NCBI GenBank assembly: GCA_902779445.1
Contig: CACZBM010000026.1
Location: 1-37,841 of the forward strand
Source: an uncultured Lachnospiraceae bacterium
GTDB lineage: Bacteria > Bacillota > Clostridia > Lachnospirales > Lachnospiraceae
DNA length: 37,841 bases
Direction: 5' to 3'
How positions within the stretch are numbered: position 1 is the first letter of the stretch; the number at the start of each line of letters is the position of its first letter. The translations under genes and the position numbers were made by a program. This document shows, piece after piece, positions 1 to 6,420 of the stretch. The notes beneath the pieces were generated by a model. That model saw only the letters and a program-made list of their open reading frames with translations, searched no databases and was not told where the DNA came from.

Positions 1-142
1 CTTCAGCCTCATCAACAGTAACAACCGCAACTTCATCAGTGCTGTCCAGTGCTACCTCCTCGGCAAATACGCTGGTATTCATTGTAAATACCATTGCAGA
101 AGCTAGAAGGAGACTTAATAATTTCTTGGTTCTGTTTGTCAT
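1..142 (-). CDS. Secreted protein, N-terminal part only (runs off left edge)
   Basis: Reading the minus strand from 142 gives about 47 in-frame codons to the window edge. The peptide starts MTNRTKKLLSLLLASAMVF and continues to an A-E-E signal-peptidase-like boundary after TSVFA. The pattern is a positively charged n-region, a hydrophobic core and a small-residue cleavage site, followed by an acidic, Asp/Glu/Val-rich mature start. An AAAGGAG Shine-Dalgarno lies 8-9 bases upstream of the ATG. The signal peptide is seen directly; export by Sec is inferred from it. The mature part is too short to name a family. It diverges from the recombinase gene at 409. Confidence 0.75.
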   Translation of the reverse strand, partial: MTNRTKKLLSLLLASAMVFTMNTSVFAEEVALDSTDEVAVVTVDEAE

Positions 143-408
143 AACTATTTCTCCTTTTCTCATAATAGTAGTAGTGAAAAAATCACTCATCTATAATTAA
201 AGTACCTGTGAAGTAAATAAAGGTTCAACAAAGCCGAAAGAAATTATGTACAATTGTAGGACATCATTCAGCGCTGATTTTTGTGCATATTGTGCATCAT
301 TTAAAGATTCTTCGCATCGCTTCGAATGACACTGAAAGCGCTCAGAATGACACCGGAAAGCGCCCAGAATGACACCGTGAAGCGCTCAGAGTTAAGAAAG
401 GAGAATGT
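143..408. other. Divergent intergenic region with short repeats
   Basis: This 266-base gap separates the divergent secreted-protein gene and the recombinase gene. It holds an AT-rich stretch with a weak minus-strand promoter candidate (TTTACT at 212-217, TATAGA at 190-195, 16-base spacer). It also holds a perfect 10-base palindrome TACAATTGTA at 249-258 and a direct repeat TGTGCAT twice near 281-296, either of which could be operators. Positions 306-388 contain a degenerate copy of the dispersed GAATGACA repeat, with three tandem units of 21-22 bases starting near 324, 345 and 367. An AAAGGAG site at about 397-403 serves the recombinase. None of the regulatory roles is proven. Confidence 0.4.
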
Positions 409-1350
409 ATGAAGAATAATACGGAGCATCTCAATAAGTACCTGGATCATTGCCTATATCAGAAACGTCTGAATTCAAAGACTGTATATGCTTACCGCAT
501 TGACCTGCAGCAGTTTTTGTCGGACACGGCCTCAATACCGCTGGACGAAATGACACCGTCAGATATAGAGAACTATACCGGAGTCCTTCACAGGAAATAC
601 AAACCGAGATCCGTTAAGAGAAAAATCGCCGCTATTAAAGCGTTCTTTTCATATCTGGCACACATCGGAGTATTAAAGGATAATCCCTGGCACAGAGCTG
701 ACACAAAATTCCGGGAGCCAGTGATACTGCCCAGAGTCATTCCTCTTCATTCTATTGAAAGCATCCTGAATGCTGCGTATAAAGAAATAGCAAAAGGCAG
801 CAGCCCCAGGAAAAGGCGGAATGCTCTCCGTAATGCTGCGATATGCGAAATGCTGTTTGCGGTAGGTGTGCGTATTTCCGAACTATGTATGTTGAGGCCT
901 GAGGATATCGATTTATGTGAGGGACTGGTATATATCCATGGTAAGGGTTCCAGAGACCGCATTCTACATATCGGAAACAGTCTGGTCATAGATATTCTAA
1001 TGAAATACAGCATTGCTTTTGAAAACAGCATTGCTTCATGCGGCTATTTTTTCGTGAACGACAGGTTAAACCGTTTTTCTGACCAGTCAGTCAGGAGAAT
1101 GCTCAGGCGCTACACTGAACTCGCCGGGATAGAACAGCACATCACGCCCCATATGTTCCGTCATACTTTTGCCACGTCCCTTCTGGAGGCCGATGTAGAT
1201 ATCCGTTATATCCAGAAAATGCTGGGTCACAGCTCCATCCGTACTACCGAAATATACACCCACGTATCCATGAAAAAGCAGAAGGAGATTCTTGTCACAA
1301 AGCATCCCAGAGGCCGGATGAACATAGGCGAAAGCGAGGGAAAAGAGTGA
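409..1350 (+). CDS. Tyrosine recombinase (XerC/D / integrase family), probable inversion recombinase
   Basis: A 313-residue protein with the two-domain layout of XerC/XerD-type recombinases: an N-terminal SAM-like core-binding domain (about 5-90) and a C-terminal catalytic domain (about 110-290). All catalytic positions can be assigned: R155 in GVRISEL, K179 in HGKGS, H248 and R251 in HMFRH, H274 in LGHSS, and the nucleophile Y283 in EIYTHV. Length is normal for the family. The ATG has a good AAAGGAG ribosome site. The stop codon TGA (1348-1350) is also the first triplet of a 73-bp inverted repeat whose partner is at 4638-4710, which makes this enzyme the obvious candidate to invert the intervening segment. 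A chromosome-dimer Xer role is less likely given this context. Confidence 0.93.
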   Translation: MKNNTEHLNKYLDHCLYQKRLNSKTVYAYRIDLQQFLSDTASIPLDEMTPSDIENYTGVLHRKYKPRSVKRKIAAIKAFFSYLAHIGVLKDNPWHRADTKFREPVILPRVIPLHSIESILNAAYKEIAKGSSPRKRRNALRNAAICEMLFAVGVRISELCMLRPEDIDLCEGLVYIHGKGSRDRILHIGNSLVIDILMKYSIAFENSIASCGYFFVNDRLNRFSDQSVRRMLRRYTELAGIEQHITPHMFRHTFATSLLEADVDIRYIQKMLGHSSIRTTEIYTHVSMKKQKEILVTKHPRGRMNIGESEGKE

Positions 1351-1420
1351 TAATTGCTGATTATCATTCGAGTCTACAAACCAATTTCTGAAATGGACGA
1401 TTTCCACAGGAGGGAAGATG
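1348..1420 (+). repeat. Left inverted repeat (IR-L) with recombination-site dyad, RBS and start codon
   Basis: This 73-base repeat begins with the recombinase stop codon and ends with the ATG of the ATP-grasp gene. Its first 19 bases form a perfect dyad: TGATAAT, a 5-base spacer TGCTG, then ATTATCA (1348-1366). Short inverted arms around a short spacer are what tyrosine recombinase core sites look like. A second dyad, GAAAT-GGACG-ATTTC, lies at 1390-1404. The sequence CAGGAGGGAAG just before the ATG is a strong Shine-Dalgarno. The differences from IR-R are at three single positions, all in the second half. Confidence 0.9.
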
Positions 1421-2368
1421 AAACTGGTAGTGATATTAAACATTAATCCAGACAGAAAATGCACCACGAAAATAACCGATAGCAGAGAGTTTACACTACC
1501 TGAGCTAAAGATATCTTTACAGGAAAATCTATCAGACTTAACAGATCACATCGTTTATTATGATAATTTCGGAGAATTCCGTAAAAACGCAACTGATCAT
1601 CTTAATGATTTCGTTATTAACTTTGACTTTGGTTACAACAAACGGTTCAGGAACATGAATGTGCCGGCATTCTGCGAGAACTATGGCATATCATATTTTA
1701 ATCCTGATCCTTATGTTCAGATTCTGTGTCAGGATAAATATCTGACCAAAAAATTTGCAGAGAACTTTGGAATTAAAACCCCTCAAAGCACACTTGTTTT
1801 TTCACATACATATAACCGCAAGCTTTTAAATAGATTCAGTTACCCGATAATAATAAAGCCCAATTACGAGTCCGAGTCTATCGGAATTTCTCAGAAATCC
1901 ATTGCCTCAGACATAGATCAGGCCGATTTAATAGTTCATCAATTGCTAAGTGATTTTTCCGGTGTCCTTATTGAAGAATACATCGAAGGCAATGAGGTGG
2001 CTATTACCATATTTGATAATAACAATGCATTATTTCTAGAGGAGATTGAGTTTGTTTTCCCCAATTTACCGGAAATCCGTTATAAGGCATATACCTCCGA
2101 AATAAAACAACATATGACAATTGAAATGAAAAAAAGCAACTACCTGAGCAAGCATGAGACTGAATGTATAAAACAGATGTATTACAGCTTGTCTCCTAAT
2201 AAGCTAATCCGAATAGATGGCAGAATCAGGGATTCGGAATTCTATCTGATTGAGATTAATGCCAATCCCGGGCTATATCCCAAGTCAGTTGTTCCCAAAA
2301 CATTTGAAATTAACGGATATACTTATAAAGAAATGCTGAAAATGCTGGTTTTACCACTCAGGCATTAA
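1418..2368 (+). CDS. ATP-grasp enzyme, D-alanine-D-alanine ligase-like fold
   Basis: A 316-residue protein with ATP-grasp signatures. These include the lysine-bearing strand YPIIIKPNYESESIGI (K147), the purine-binding stretch VLIEEYIEGNEV (about 183-194), and the metal-binding end RIDGRI ... EINANPGL with D267, E279 and N281. The family ligates a carboxylate to an amine or thiol through an acyl-phosphate. The real substrate cannot be read here, and a housekeeping Ddl role is unlikely given the placement. The gene starts inside IR-L with a strong AGGAGGG site and in the present orientation would be co-transcribed behind the recombinase. Its 3' end overlaps the oppositely oriented NTPase gene by 11 bases. 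Confidence 0.88.
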   Translation: MKLVVILNINPDRKCTTKITDSREFTLPELKISLQENLSDLTDHIVYYDNFGEFRKNATDHLNDFVINFDFGYNKRFRNMNVPAFCENYGISYFNPDPYVQILCQDKYLTKKFAENFGIKTPQSTLVFSHTYNRKLLNRFSYPIIIKPNYESESIGISQKSIASDIDQADLIVHQLLSDFSGVLIEEYIEGNEVAITIFDNNNALFLEEIEFVFPNLPEIRYKAYTSEIKQHMTIEMKKSNYLSKHETECIKQMYYSLSPNKLIRIDGRIRDSEFYLIEINANPGLYPKSVVPKTFEINGYTYKEMLKMLVLPLRH

Positions 2369-4640
2369 AAGTAATCGGCAATTTCCACGAGGTTTCATAC
2401 ATTAATTTCTCATGGTATTCACCATATGGCTCTTTGCCATTCTTTGCCAGCTCTGCCATGTAGTACTCATATTTAGCGGTGTTATACATCTTTTTATAGT
2501 AAAAACATAAGTTGTAATGAATCTTATCTACAAAGCGCTTAAATCCTGTTTTGCCCAGCATGTCCTCTAATTCCATAACGATCCTCTGGCATTCCAGACT
2601 GGAAATCTTGTCGCATAGAATGTAATAACATAGCAGGTTATTATTAATGGCAAATCTGTCGTATTCATCATATGCAGTAATTTGGGCGCTATGTAACAGT
2701 GCTGGAATTTCTTCGTCTATATCATTTTTCATGAATTTGATGGTTGCCTCATTGTGAAGAATCATGTGATTGTAAATCAGATTATTGCCCCAAAACCTTC
2801 TGGCTTCTGTAAGTGAATTTTCAGCCTGTTCAAAATGACCGGTCAGCGCATATAAATAGGCAAGATACACTGCATGTAGACCGCAGAATTCATTGTCCTC
2901 AGATTGATAGAACGCCTCCGATATAGACTGGACAACTTTCAGCCGATCATTATAGTTTTTGCAGAAAACATTTGATAATCTTATCAAAAACGGATAAAGC
3001 GGTTCATCTACACAGGTCTTTAACCCTTCGAAAATCTCACATGCATGCTTCCGCTCACCCAATTGGATTAAATCCATCATAAGAACCATCTTTAACTGAA
3101 AGCTAATTGATGGTGATGTTGTTTTATTTAAATTAATCTCTATATATTCCCGTGACTGCTGGAAATATTCAGAGCGATTTAATATTAGAGCCTTGAGATA
3201 AATGGTATCTTCCCTGTCTTCTGCAAGTTTTATAAAGCTCAAAGCTTCTAAATACAAATTTGCTTCATATGCCGTTTTGGCATACTCAATTACTGAGTCC
3301 GGGTCTGCATCATACAGTTTCTGCAAAACCAATACAAACCTCTGGAAGTAATCTATGCGTTCAGCCTGTGTATTGAAGCATTTCAATCTACGGCCAATTA
3401 TGGGAAGCATGGTCTTTAACTGATGATAGTCGCTTGTATTTAGATAATATGCCACTAGAATATCCACATACTTTGCATTAAAGCACTTGACCAACGACGC
3501 ATTCAAGTTCCTGATAAGCGCCGATGCAACAGCATATTTCAGCGATATCATGAACTCATCTGAACTTATAATCTGATCTGCAAATGGCATAACTGTGATA
3601 TGCCCATTGCCGGATTCTATCAGGTTTTTGCTTACGAGATCGTCAACATACGACCCATCAAAAGGTATGTTTAACTCATTTATTATGATCTCAAGCTCTG
3701 ATAGATTCAATTTGCCTTCCGTATAATTTGCCAGTATTAGCAAAGCGATCTTTGGTTCCGGCAAGCTTACAATAATCTCCTTTACGTTTCGTATTTTAGC
3801 AGATGTATCTTTTTTTACCCGGTCGTTATAATCATTAAGTATACTTGCAATTTCTGAAAGATCGCCCTTTTCGATGACTTTCTTAAGGATCTGGGAATCA
3901 ACTCTTTCAGCCTGAAACCTTAGTTCGCGTAATAATTCCTGTATATATTTCTGTATATGCTCATCCGATAGCTTGCTCAATCGATATTTTGCTAAAAAAG
4001 TATTGTGGTTGTTATGCAGGCTGTGCTTTATTCTCTGGCTGCATTCATCTCCATTGCTTTCAAAGATAAAGACATTGTTTTCATATGTGGTGATCAGTTT
4101 ACTAAGTAGATTCAGAGAACTTAAATCTATCCTTGAAGCCTGATGGAAAACAATGGGTATGCCTCCGATTGAAAAAACATATGCTGCATACTCATATAGA
4201 TTTTCTGTCTGGGCATTTAAGATGAACTCTTCATAATCATCGGGATCATCAATCAGTGTATCAAGATTAACATCCAGATCCTTAAATTTTGCCAACGCTT
4301 GTCCAAAAATTGCAGTTATCTTTAAAATCAGCTGAATAGCTTTTGAGTTAAAAGCTTTCCGCCTGTAGAAGGTTTTGAAATCATCGTAATCATATGCACT
4401 AAAGCATTTATCTAACTCTATAACCAGGTCCTTAAATGTTGACAATTCATCATTTTCATCAGATTGAAATATTTCAACCGGATGGTGTGAAAAATACCTT
4501 GAAGCCTCTCTGATAAATTCGGATTTTCCGATACCGTGTCCTGCTTCTATAATATATACCTGGCTTTTGTTGATGCGAGTATTGTTTTCATAATCATTCC
4601 TAAACAACGTAAGCTCAGAATTGCGATTGATAAATGTCAT
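2358..4640 (-). CDS. P-loop NTPase with long helical (TPR-like) C-terminal region, STAND/AAA_16-like
   Basis: A 760-residue protein. The N-terminus has a Walker A motif EAGHGIGKSEF (G34-S40) directly after a short start, as in AAA_16/STAND ATPases, which act as switchable sensors or regulators. The Walker B strand (about residues 160-166, GGIPIVFH) is degenerate. Residues from roughly 400 onward are alpha-helical with repeating aromatic/Leu/Ala spacing that resembles TPR arrays (for example AKTAYEANLYLEALSF). There is no recognisable DNA-binding or nuclease domain. The gene starts in IR-R with a GCAGGAGGGAAG site and sits behind a good promoter at 4716-4744. If the segment flips, this gene would move behind the recombinase. 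Family assignment is moderately sure; function is unknown. Confidence 0.75.
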   Translation of the reverse strand: MTFINRNSELTLFRNDYENNTRINKSQVYIIEAGHGIGKSEFIREASRYFSHHPVEIFQSDENDELSTFKDLVIELDKCFSAYDYDDFKTFYRRKAFNSKAIQLILKITAIFGQALAKFKDLDVNLDTLIDDPDDYEEFILNAQTENLYEYAAYVFSIGGIPIVFHQASRIDLSSLNLLSKLITTYENNVFIFESNGDECSQRIKHSLHNNHNTFLAKYRLSKLSDEHIQKYIQELLRELRFQAERVDSQILKKVIEKGDLSEIASILNDYNDRVKKDTSAKIRNVKEIIVSLPEPKIALLILANYTEGKLNLSELEIIINELNIPFDGSYVDDLVSKNLIESGNGHITVMPFADQIISSDEFMISLKYAVASALIRNLNASLVKCFNAKYVDILVAYYLNTSDYHQLKTMLPIIGRRLKCFNTQAERIDYFQRFVLVLQKLYDADPDSVIEYAKTAYEANLYLEALSFIKLAEDREDTIYLKALILNRSEYFQQSREYIEINLNKTTSPSISFQLKMVLMMDLIQLGERKHACEIFEGLKTCVDEPLYPFLIRLSNVFCKNYNDRLKVVQSISEAFYQSEDNEFCGLHAVYLAYLYALTGHFEQAENSLTEARRFWGNNLIYNHMILHNEATIKFMKNDIDEEIPALLHSAQITAYDEYDRFAINNNLLCYYILCDKISSLECQRIVMELEDMLGKTGFKRFVDKIHYNLCFYYKKMYNTAKYEYYMAELAKNGKEPYGEYHEKLMYETSWKLPITFNA

Positions 4641-4710
4641 CTTCCCTCCTGCGGAAATCGTCCATTTCAGTAATTGGATTGTAGACTCGAATGATAATCA
4701 GCAATTATCA
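4638..4710 (-). repeat. Right inverted repeat (IR-R)
   Basis: This is the minus-strand copy of the 73-base repeat at 1348-1420. The first 30 bases, from TGATAATTGC to the GTCTAC stretch, are identical, including the TGATAAT-TGCTG-ATTATCA dyad (4692-4710). The remainder carries three substitutions. It ends with the Shine-Dalgarno and ATG of the NTPase gene. Conservation of the outer 30 bases over the more divergent inner part suggests that the outer dyad is the recombination core. Confidence 0.9.
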
Positions 4711-4715
4711 ATGAA

Positions 4716-4744
4716 AATATATCATAATAGCGAATGGTATACAA
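4716..4744 (-). promoter_or_regulatory. Candidate sigma-A promoter reading into the invertible segment
   Basis: On the minus strand TTGTAT (4739-4744) and TATATT (4716-4721) are separated by exactly 17 bases. The promoter lies just outside IR-R, so it stays fixed while the segment could flip. It currently reads into the NTPase gene and would read into the ATP-grasp gene after inversion. Assigned from consensus only. Confidence 0.55.
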
Positions 4745-4892
4745 TATATACTAACTCTGAAAAAACGCTGTATTTTCAAGTGTTTGAGTGTTTTATATCT
4801 AATTCATAGGTATAAAACTTCGGGAGCGCAGGTTCATAAGTCATCGGGTAAGCCACCGGTGACGGTCCTGATGCTGTTAAGCTGATGCTCCA

Positions 4893-4959
4893 TGTCATCC
4901 TGAGGGCTTTAGCCCGAAGTATCCTCTTAGAGATTCTTCGCTTCGCTCAGAATGACACC
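4893..4959. repeat. Dispersed repeat type A (TGTCATCCTGAG...CAGAATGACA)
   Basis: One copy of a roughly 60-base repeat that begins TGTCATCCTGAGGG and ends CTTCGCTCAGAATGACACC. Its ends are inverted complements (TGTCATCCTGAG against CTCAGAATGACA), so it can fold into a hairpin. Other copies lie at 306-388 (degenerate), 15496-15631 and 36789-36992. The rest of the gene-free stretch 4745-4892 shows only AT-rich DNA and a short GC-rich tail, with no gene I can support. Confidence 0.8.
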
Positions 4960-4962
4960 GGC

Positions 4963-5943
4963 TTAAAAATTCTCTTTTAAGTATTCTTTCCAGTCGAAAA
5001 CCGCCTCAACCGATGCTATCCCGACCTTTATCATCTCATCATCGGGCTCTGCGGTGGTAAGCTGCTGCATCATCATACCCGGAGCGGAAAGAGCCTGTAC
5101 AAGAGGGTTATTGCTCCTGCCTGCAAGTCTTATAAATTCATACGCCACGCCTGCGATCAAAGGAATGAGCAGGATCCTTAAGCCCACCCGGAGTATTCTG
5201 TTTGGCGTATCTATCACTGCAAAAAAGAGGATCGACACCACCATTACGTAGAGCAGAAAGCTGGTACCGCATCTCCTGTGCTCACGGGATGCACCTCTCA
5301 CATTATCAAGAGTCAGCTCATGACCGCTCTCAATGCAGTTGATACACTTGTGTTCTGCGCCATGATATCTGAAGACTCTTTTGATATCCTCCATCTGTGA
5401 GATGGATTTTATATAGATAACAAATATCAGAAGCCTTATCAGACCTTCTATAAGAGCGAGAAGGTGTGAATTTGTGACCCATTTTGAAAAGACAAGGGAA
5501 GCGTAATACGGGATCACCATGAAAAGCCCCATGGCGAGAAAGATCGCCAGGATCATGATAATTACCGTCGCTGCGCCTGTTCCTCCCGCTTCTTTTTTCT
5601 CTTCCGCAGTCATGACCTTCGGAGTATCGGTCTTCTCTTCCCCGGACTCGGTTTTCTTATCCTTTTTCTCCTCTTCAGCGTAGAAATCCGCCGAATAATT
5701 AAGTGCCCTCATACCAAGGATCAGAGAATCCACGAATCCCACGATACCCCGGATGATGGGGATATTTTTCACCGTTTCGGATGGAATGATACCCTTATAT
5801 TCATCCTTGATAACTGCCATCTCTCCGTCAGGCTTTCTCACTGCCACAGCGTAATGCTCTTTATTTCTCATCATCACGCCTTCCATAACAGCCTGTCCGC
5901 CTATACCGGAGTACTTTGCATTACAGGAATTATTGTCTGCCAA
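4963..5943 (-). CDS. DUF1385 family membrane protein
   Basis: About 326 residues from a TTG start at 5943, which has an AAGGAG site 7 bases upstream. An upstream in-frame ATG at 5982 lies inside the rpmE terminator and is unlikely to be used. The N-terminus carries the DUF1385 hallmark YSGIGGQAVMEGVMMR, and the protein has four hydrophobic stretches in its middle and C-terminal half (for example VIIMILAIFLAMGLFMV and YVMVVSILFFAVI). Another family-type motif is FRYHGAEHKCIN. Between the hallmark and the first membrane segment is a Lys/Glu-rich linker. The function of DUF1385 is not established. In many Clostridia it lies between rpmE and prmC-prfA; here the gene order after it is different. 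Confidence 0.93.
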   Translation of the reverse strand: MADNNSCNAKYSGIGGQAVMEGVMMRNKEHYAVAVRKPDGEMAVIKDEYKGIIPSETVKNIPIIRGIVGFVDSLILGMRALNYSADFYAEEEKKDKKTESGEEKTDTPKVMTAEEKKEAGGTGAATVIIMILAIFLAMGLFMVIPYYASLVFSKWVTNSHLLALIEGLIRLLIFVIYIKSISQMEDIKRVFRYHGAEHKCINCIESGHELTLDNVRGASREHRRCGTSFLLYVMVVSILFFAVIDTPNRILRVGLRILLIPLIAGVAYEFIRLAGRSNNPLVQALSAPGMMMQQLTTAEPDDEMIKVGIASVEAVFDWKEYLKENF

Positions 5944-5963
5944 TATATTTCTCCTTACTCTGA

Positions 5964-5999
5964 AAAAAGATAAAGCCGCCACCCGAAAGGTGACGGCTT
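5964..5999 (-). terminator. Rho-independent terminator after rpmE
   Basis: On the minus strand, AAGCCGTCACC and GGTGGCGGCTT form a near-perfect stem around a TTTCG loop, followed by TATCTTTTTT. It begins about 10 bases after the rpmE stop codon and overlaps the region upstream of the DUF1385 TTG start. Confidence 0.9.
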
Positions 6000-6009
6000 G
6001 TCGTTATCT

Positions 6010-6216
6010 TTAGTCGTTTTTCATACCGTACTTCTTGTTGAACTTATCTATTCTGCCGTCAGCACGTGTAGCCTTCTGCATTCCTGTGTAGAAGGGATGA
6101 CACTTTGAACAGACTTCAACTCTTATCTCTTCCTTTGTGGAGCCTGTTGTAAAAGTATTACCACAGTTACAAGTTACCTTTGCCTGATAGTATGCAGGCT
6201 GAATTTCCTGATTCAT
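6010..6216 (-). CDS. rpmE: 50S ribosomal protein L31 (zinc-binding, C+ type)
   Basis: A 68-residue protein with the L31 pattern: an N-terminal HPxY-like start ([12 protein letters not shown]), a C-x-C pair (C16, C18), a [10 protein letters not shown] motif (C36, C39), and the C-terminal [11 protein letters not shown]. The four cysteines mark the zinc-containing form. It is a surface component of the large ribosomal subunit near the central protuberance and intersubunit bridge. It has its own promoter, a structured leader and a terminator, so it is a monocistronic unit. An AAAGGTGAG site precedes the ATG. Confidence 0.97.
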   Translation of the reverse strand: MNQEIQPAYYQAKVTCNCGNTFTTGSTKEEIRVEVCSKCHPFYTGMQKATRADGRIDKFNKKYGMKND

Positions 6217-6272
6217 AATTACTCACCTTTCTATCCGTAGATTTCTAACCCACGGTCCGTTCATGTTACTTT

Positions 6273-6354
6273 GAAATCTTAGCAAGGTATCCCACGAGCT
6301 TAGATTTCATGCATACAAGGTACACTTAGCGAGGTCTTTTCGAGCTTAGTGTAC
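6273..6354 (-). ncRNA. Structured rpmE leader (two similar hairpins), possible L31 autoregulatory element
   Basis: The 5' leader of rpmE, about 150 bases long, holds two successive hairpins. The outer one (6320-6354) pairs GTACACT with AGTGTAC; the second (6273-6308) pairs GAAATCT with AGATTTC. On the minus strand both contain the same internal pattern, CTAAGCTCG ... CCT(T/C)GCTAAG, so one repeated RNA motif occurs twice. Ribosomal-protein leaders that bind their own product are known, including L31 leaders in Firmicutes. That this is one of them is inference. A third weaker stem (CCGTGG / CTACGG) follows near the ribosome site. Confidence 0.5.
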
Positions 6355-6373
6355 TACTGTTTACAGCCCTAGA

Positions 6374-6402
6374 ATAATATCACAAGAATCCGTATATGTC
6401 AA
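6374..6402 (-). promoter_or_regulatory. rpmE promoter (sigma-A type)
   Basis: A perfect minus-strand TTGACA (6397-6402) is followed after 17 bases by TATTAT (6374-6379). Transcription would start near 6367, giving a leader of about 150 bases to the rpmE start codon. This is the best promoter in the window. Confidence 0.85.
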
Positions 6403-6420
6403 AATTGTTAATAGCCTTGG

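Larger units (their letters stand above)
1348..4710. mobile_element. Putative invertible DNA segment (gene-switching inverton)
   Basis: The segment is bounded by 73-bp inverted repeats at 1348-1420 and 4638-4710 that match at 70 of 73 positions. It lies directly behind a tyrosine recombinase gene. It contains exactly two genes, convergent and overlapping by 11 bases at their 3' ends (2358-2368). Each inverted repeat ends in the ribosome binding site and ATG of the adjacent gene, so inversion keeps translation signals intact while exchanging coding sequences. The region is visibly richer in A+T than the flanking rho and injection-system genes. Repeats, gene layout and signals are seen directly; inversion activity is inferred. 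Confidence 0.8.

Noticed and set aside
324..388. Short tandem units that could suggest a CRISPR-like array
   Set aside because: The units are 21-22 bases with no spacers and belong to the dispersed GAATGACA repeat; there are no cas genes.
409..1350. The chromosomal XerC/XerD dimer-resolution enzyme
   Set aside because: Motifs would allow it, but the stop codon lies inside a long inverted repeat that flanks a two-gene cassette, which better fits a dedicated inversion enzyme.
1087..1467. A 126-codon minus-strand reading frame under the recombinase
   Set aside because: It is antisense to the conserved catalytic domain of the recombinase and passes through the inverted repeat; no ribosome site or known family.
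4621..4809. A 62-codon plus-strand reading frame across the right inverted repeat
   Set aside because: It is the reverse-strand reading of IR-R plus AT-rich promoter DNA, with no ribosome site and no protein-like composition.
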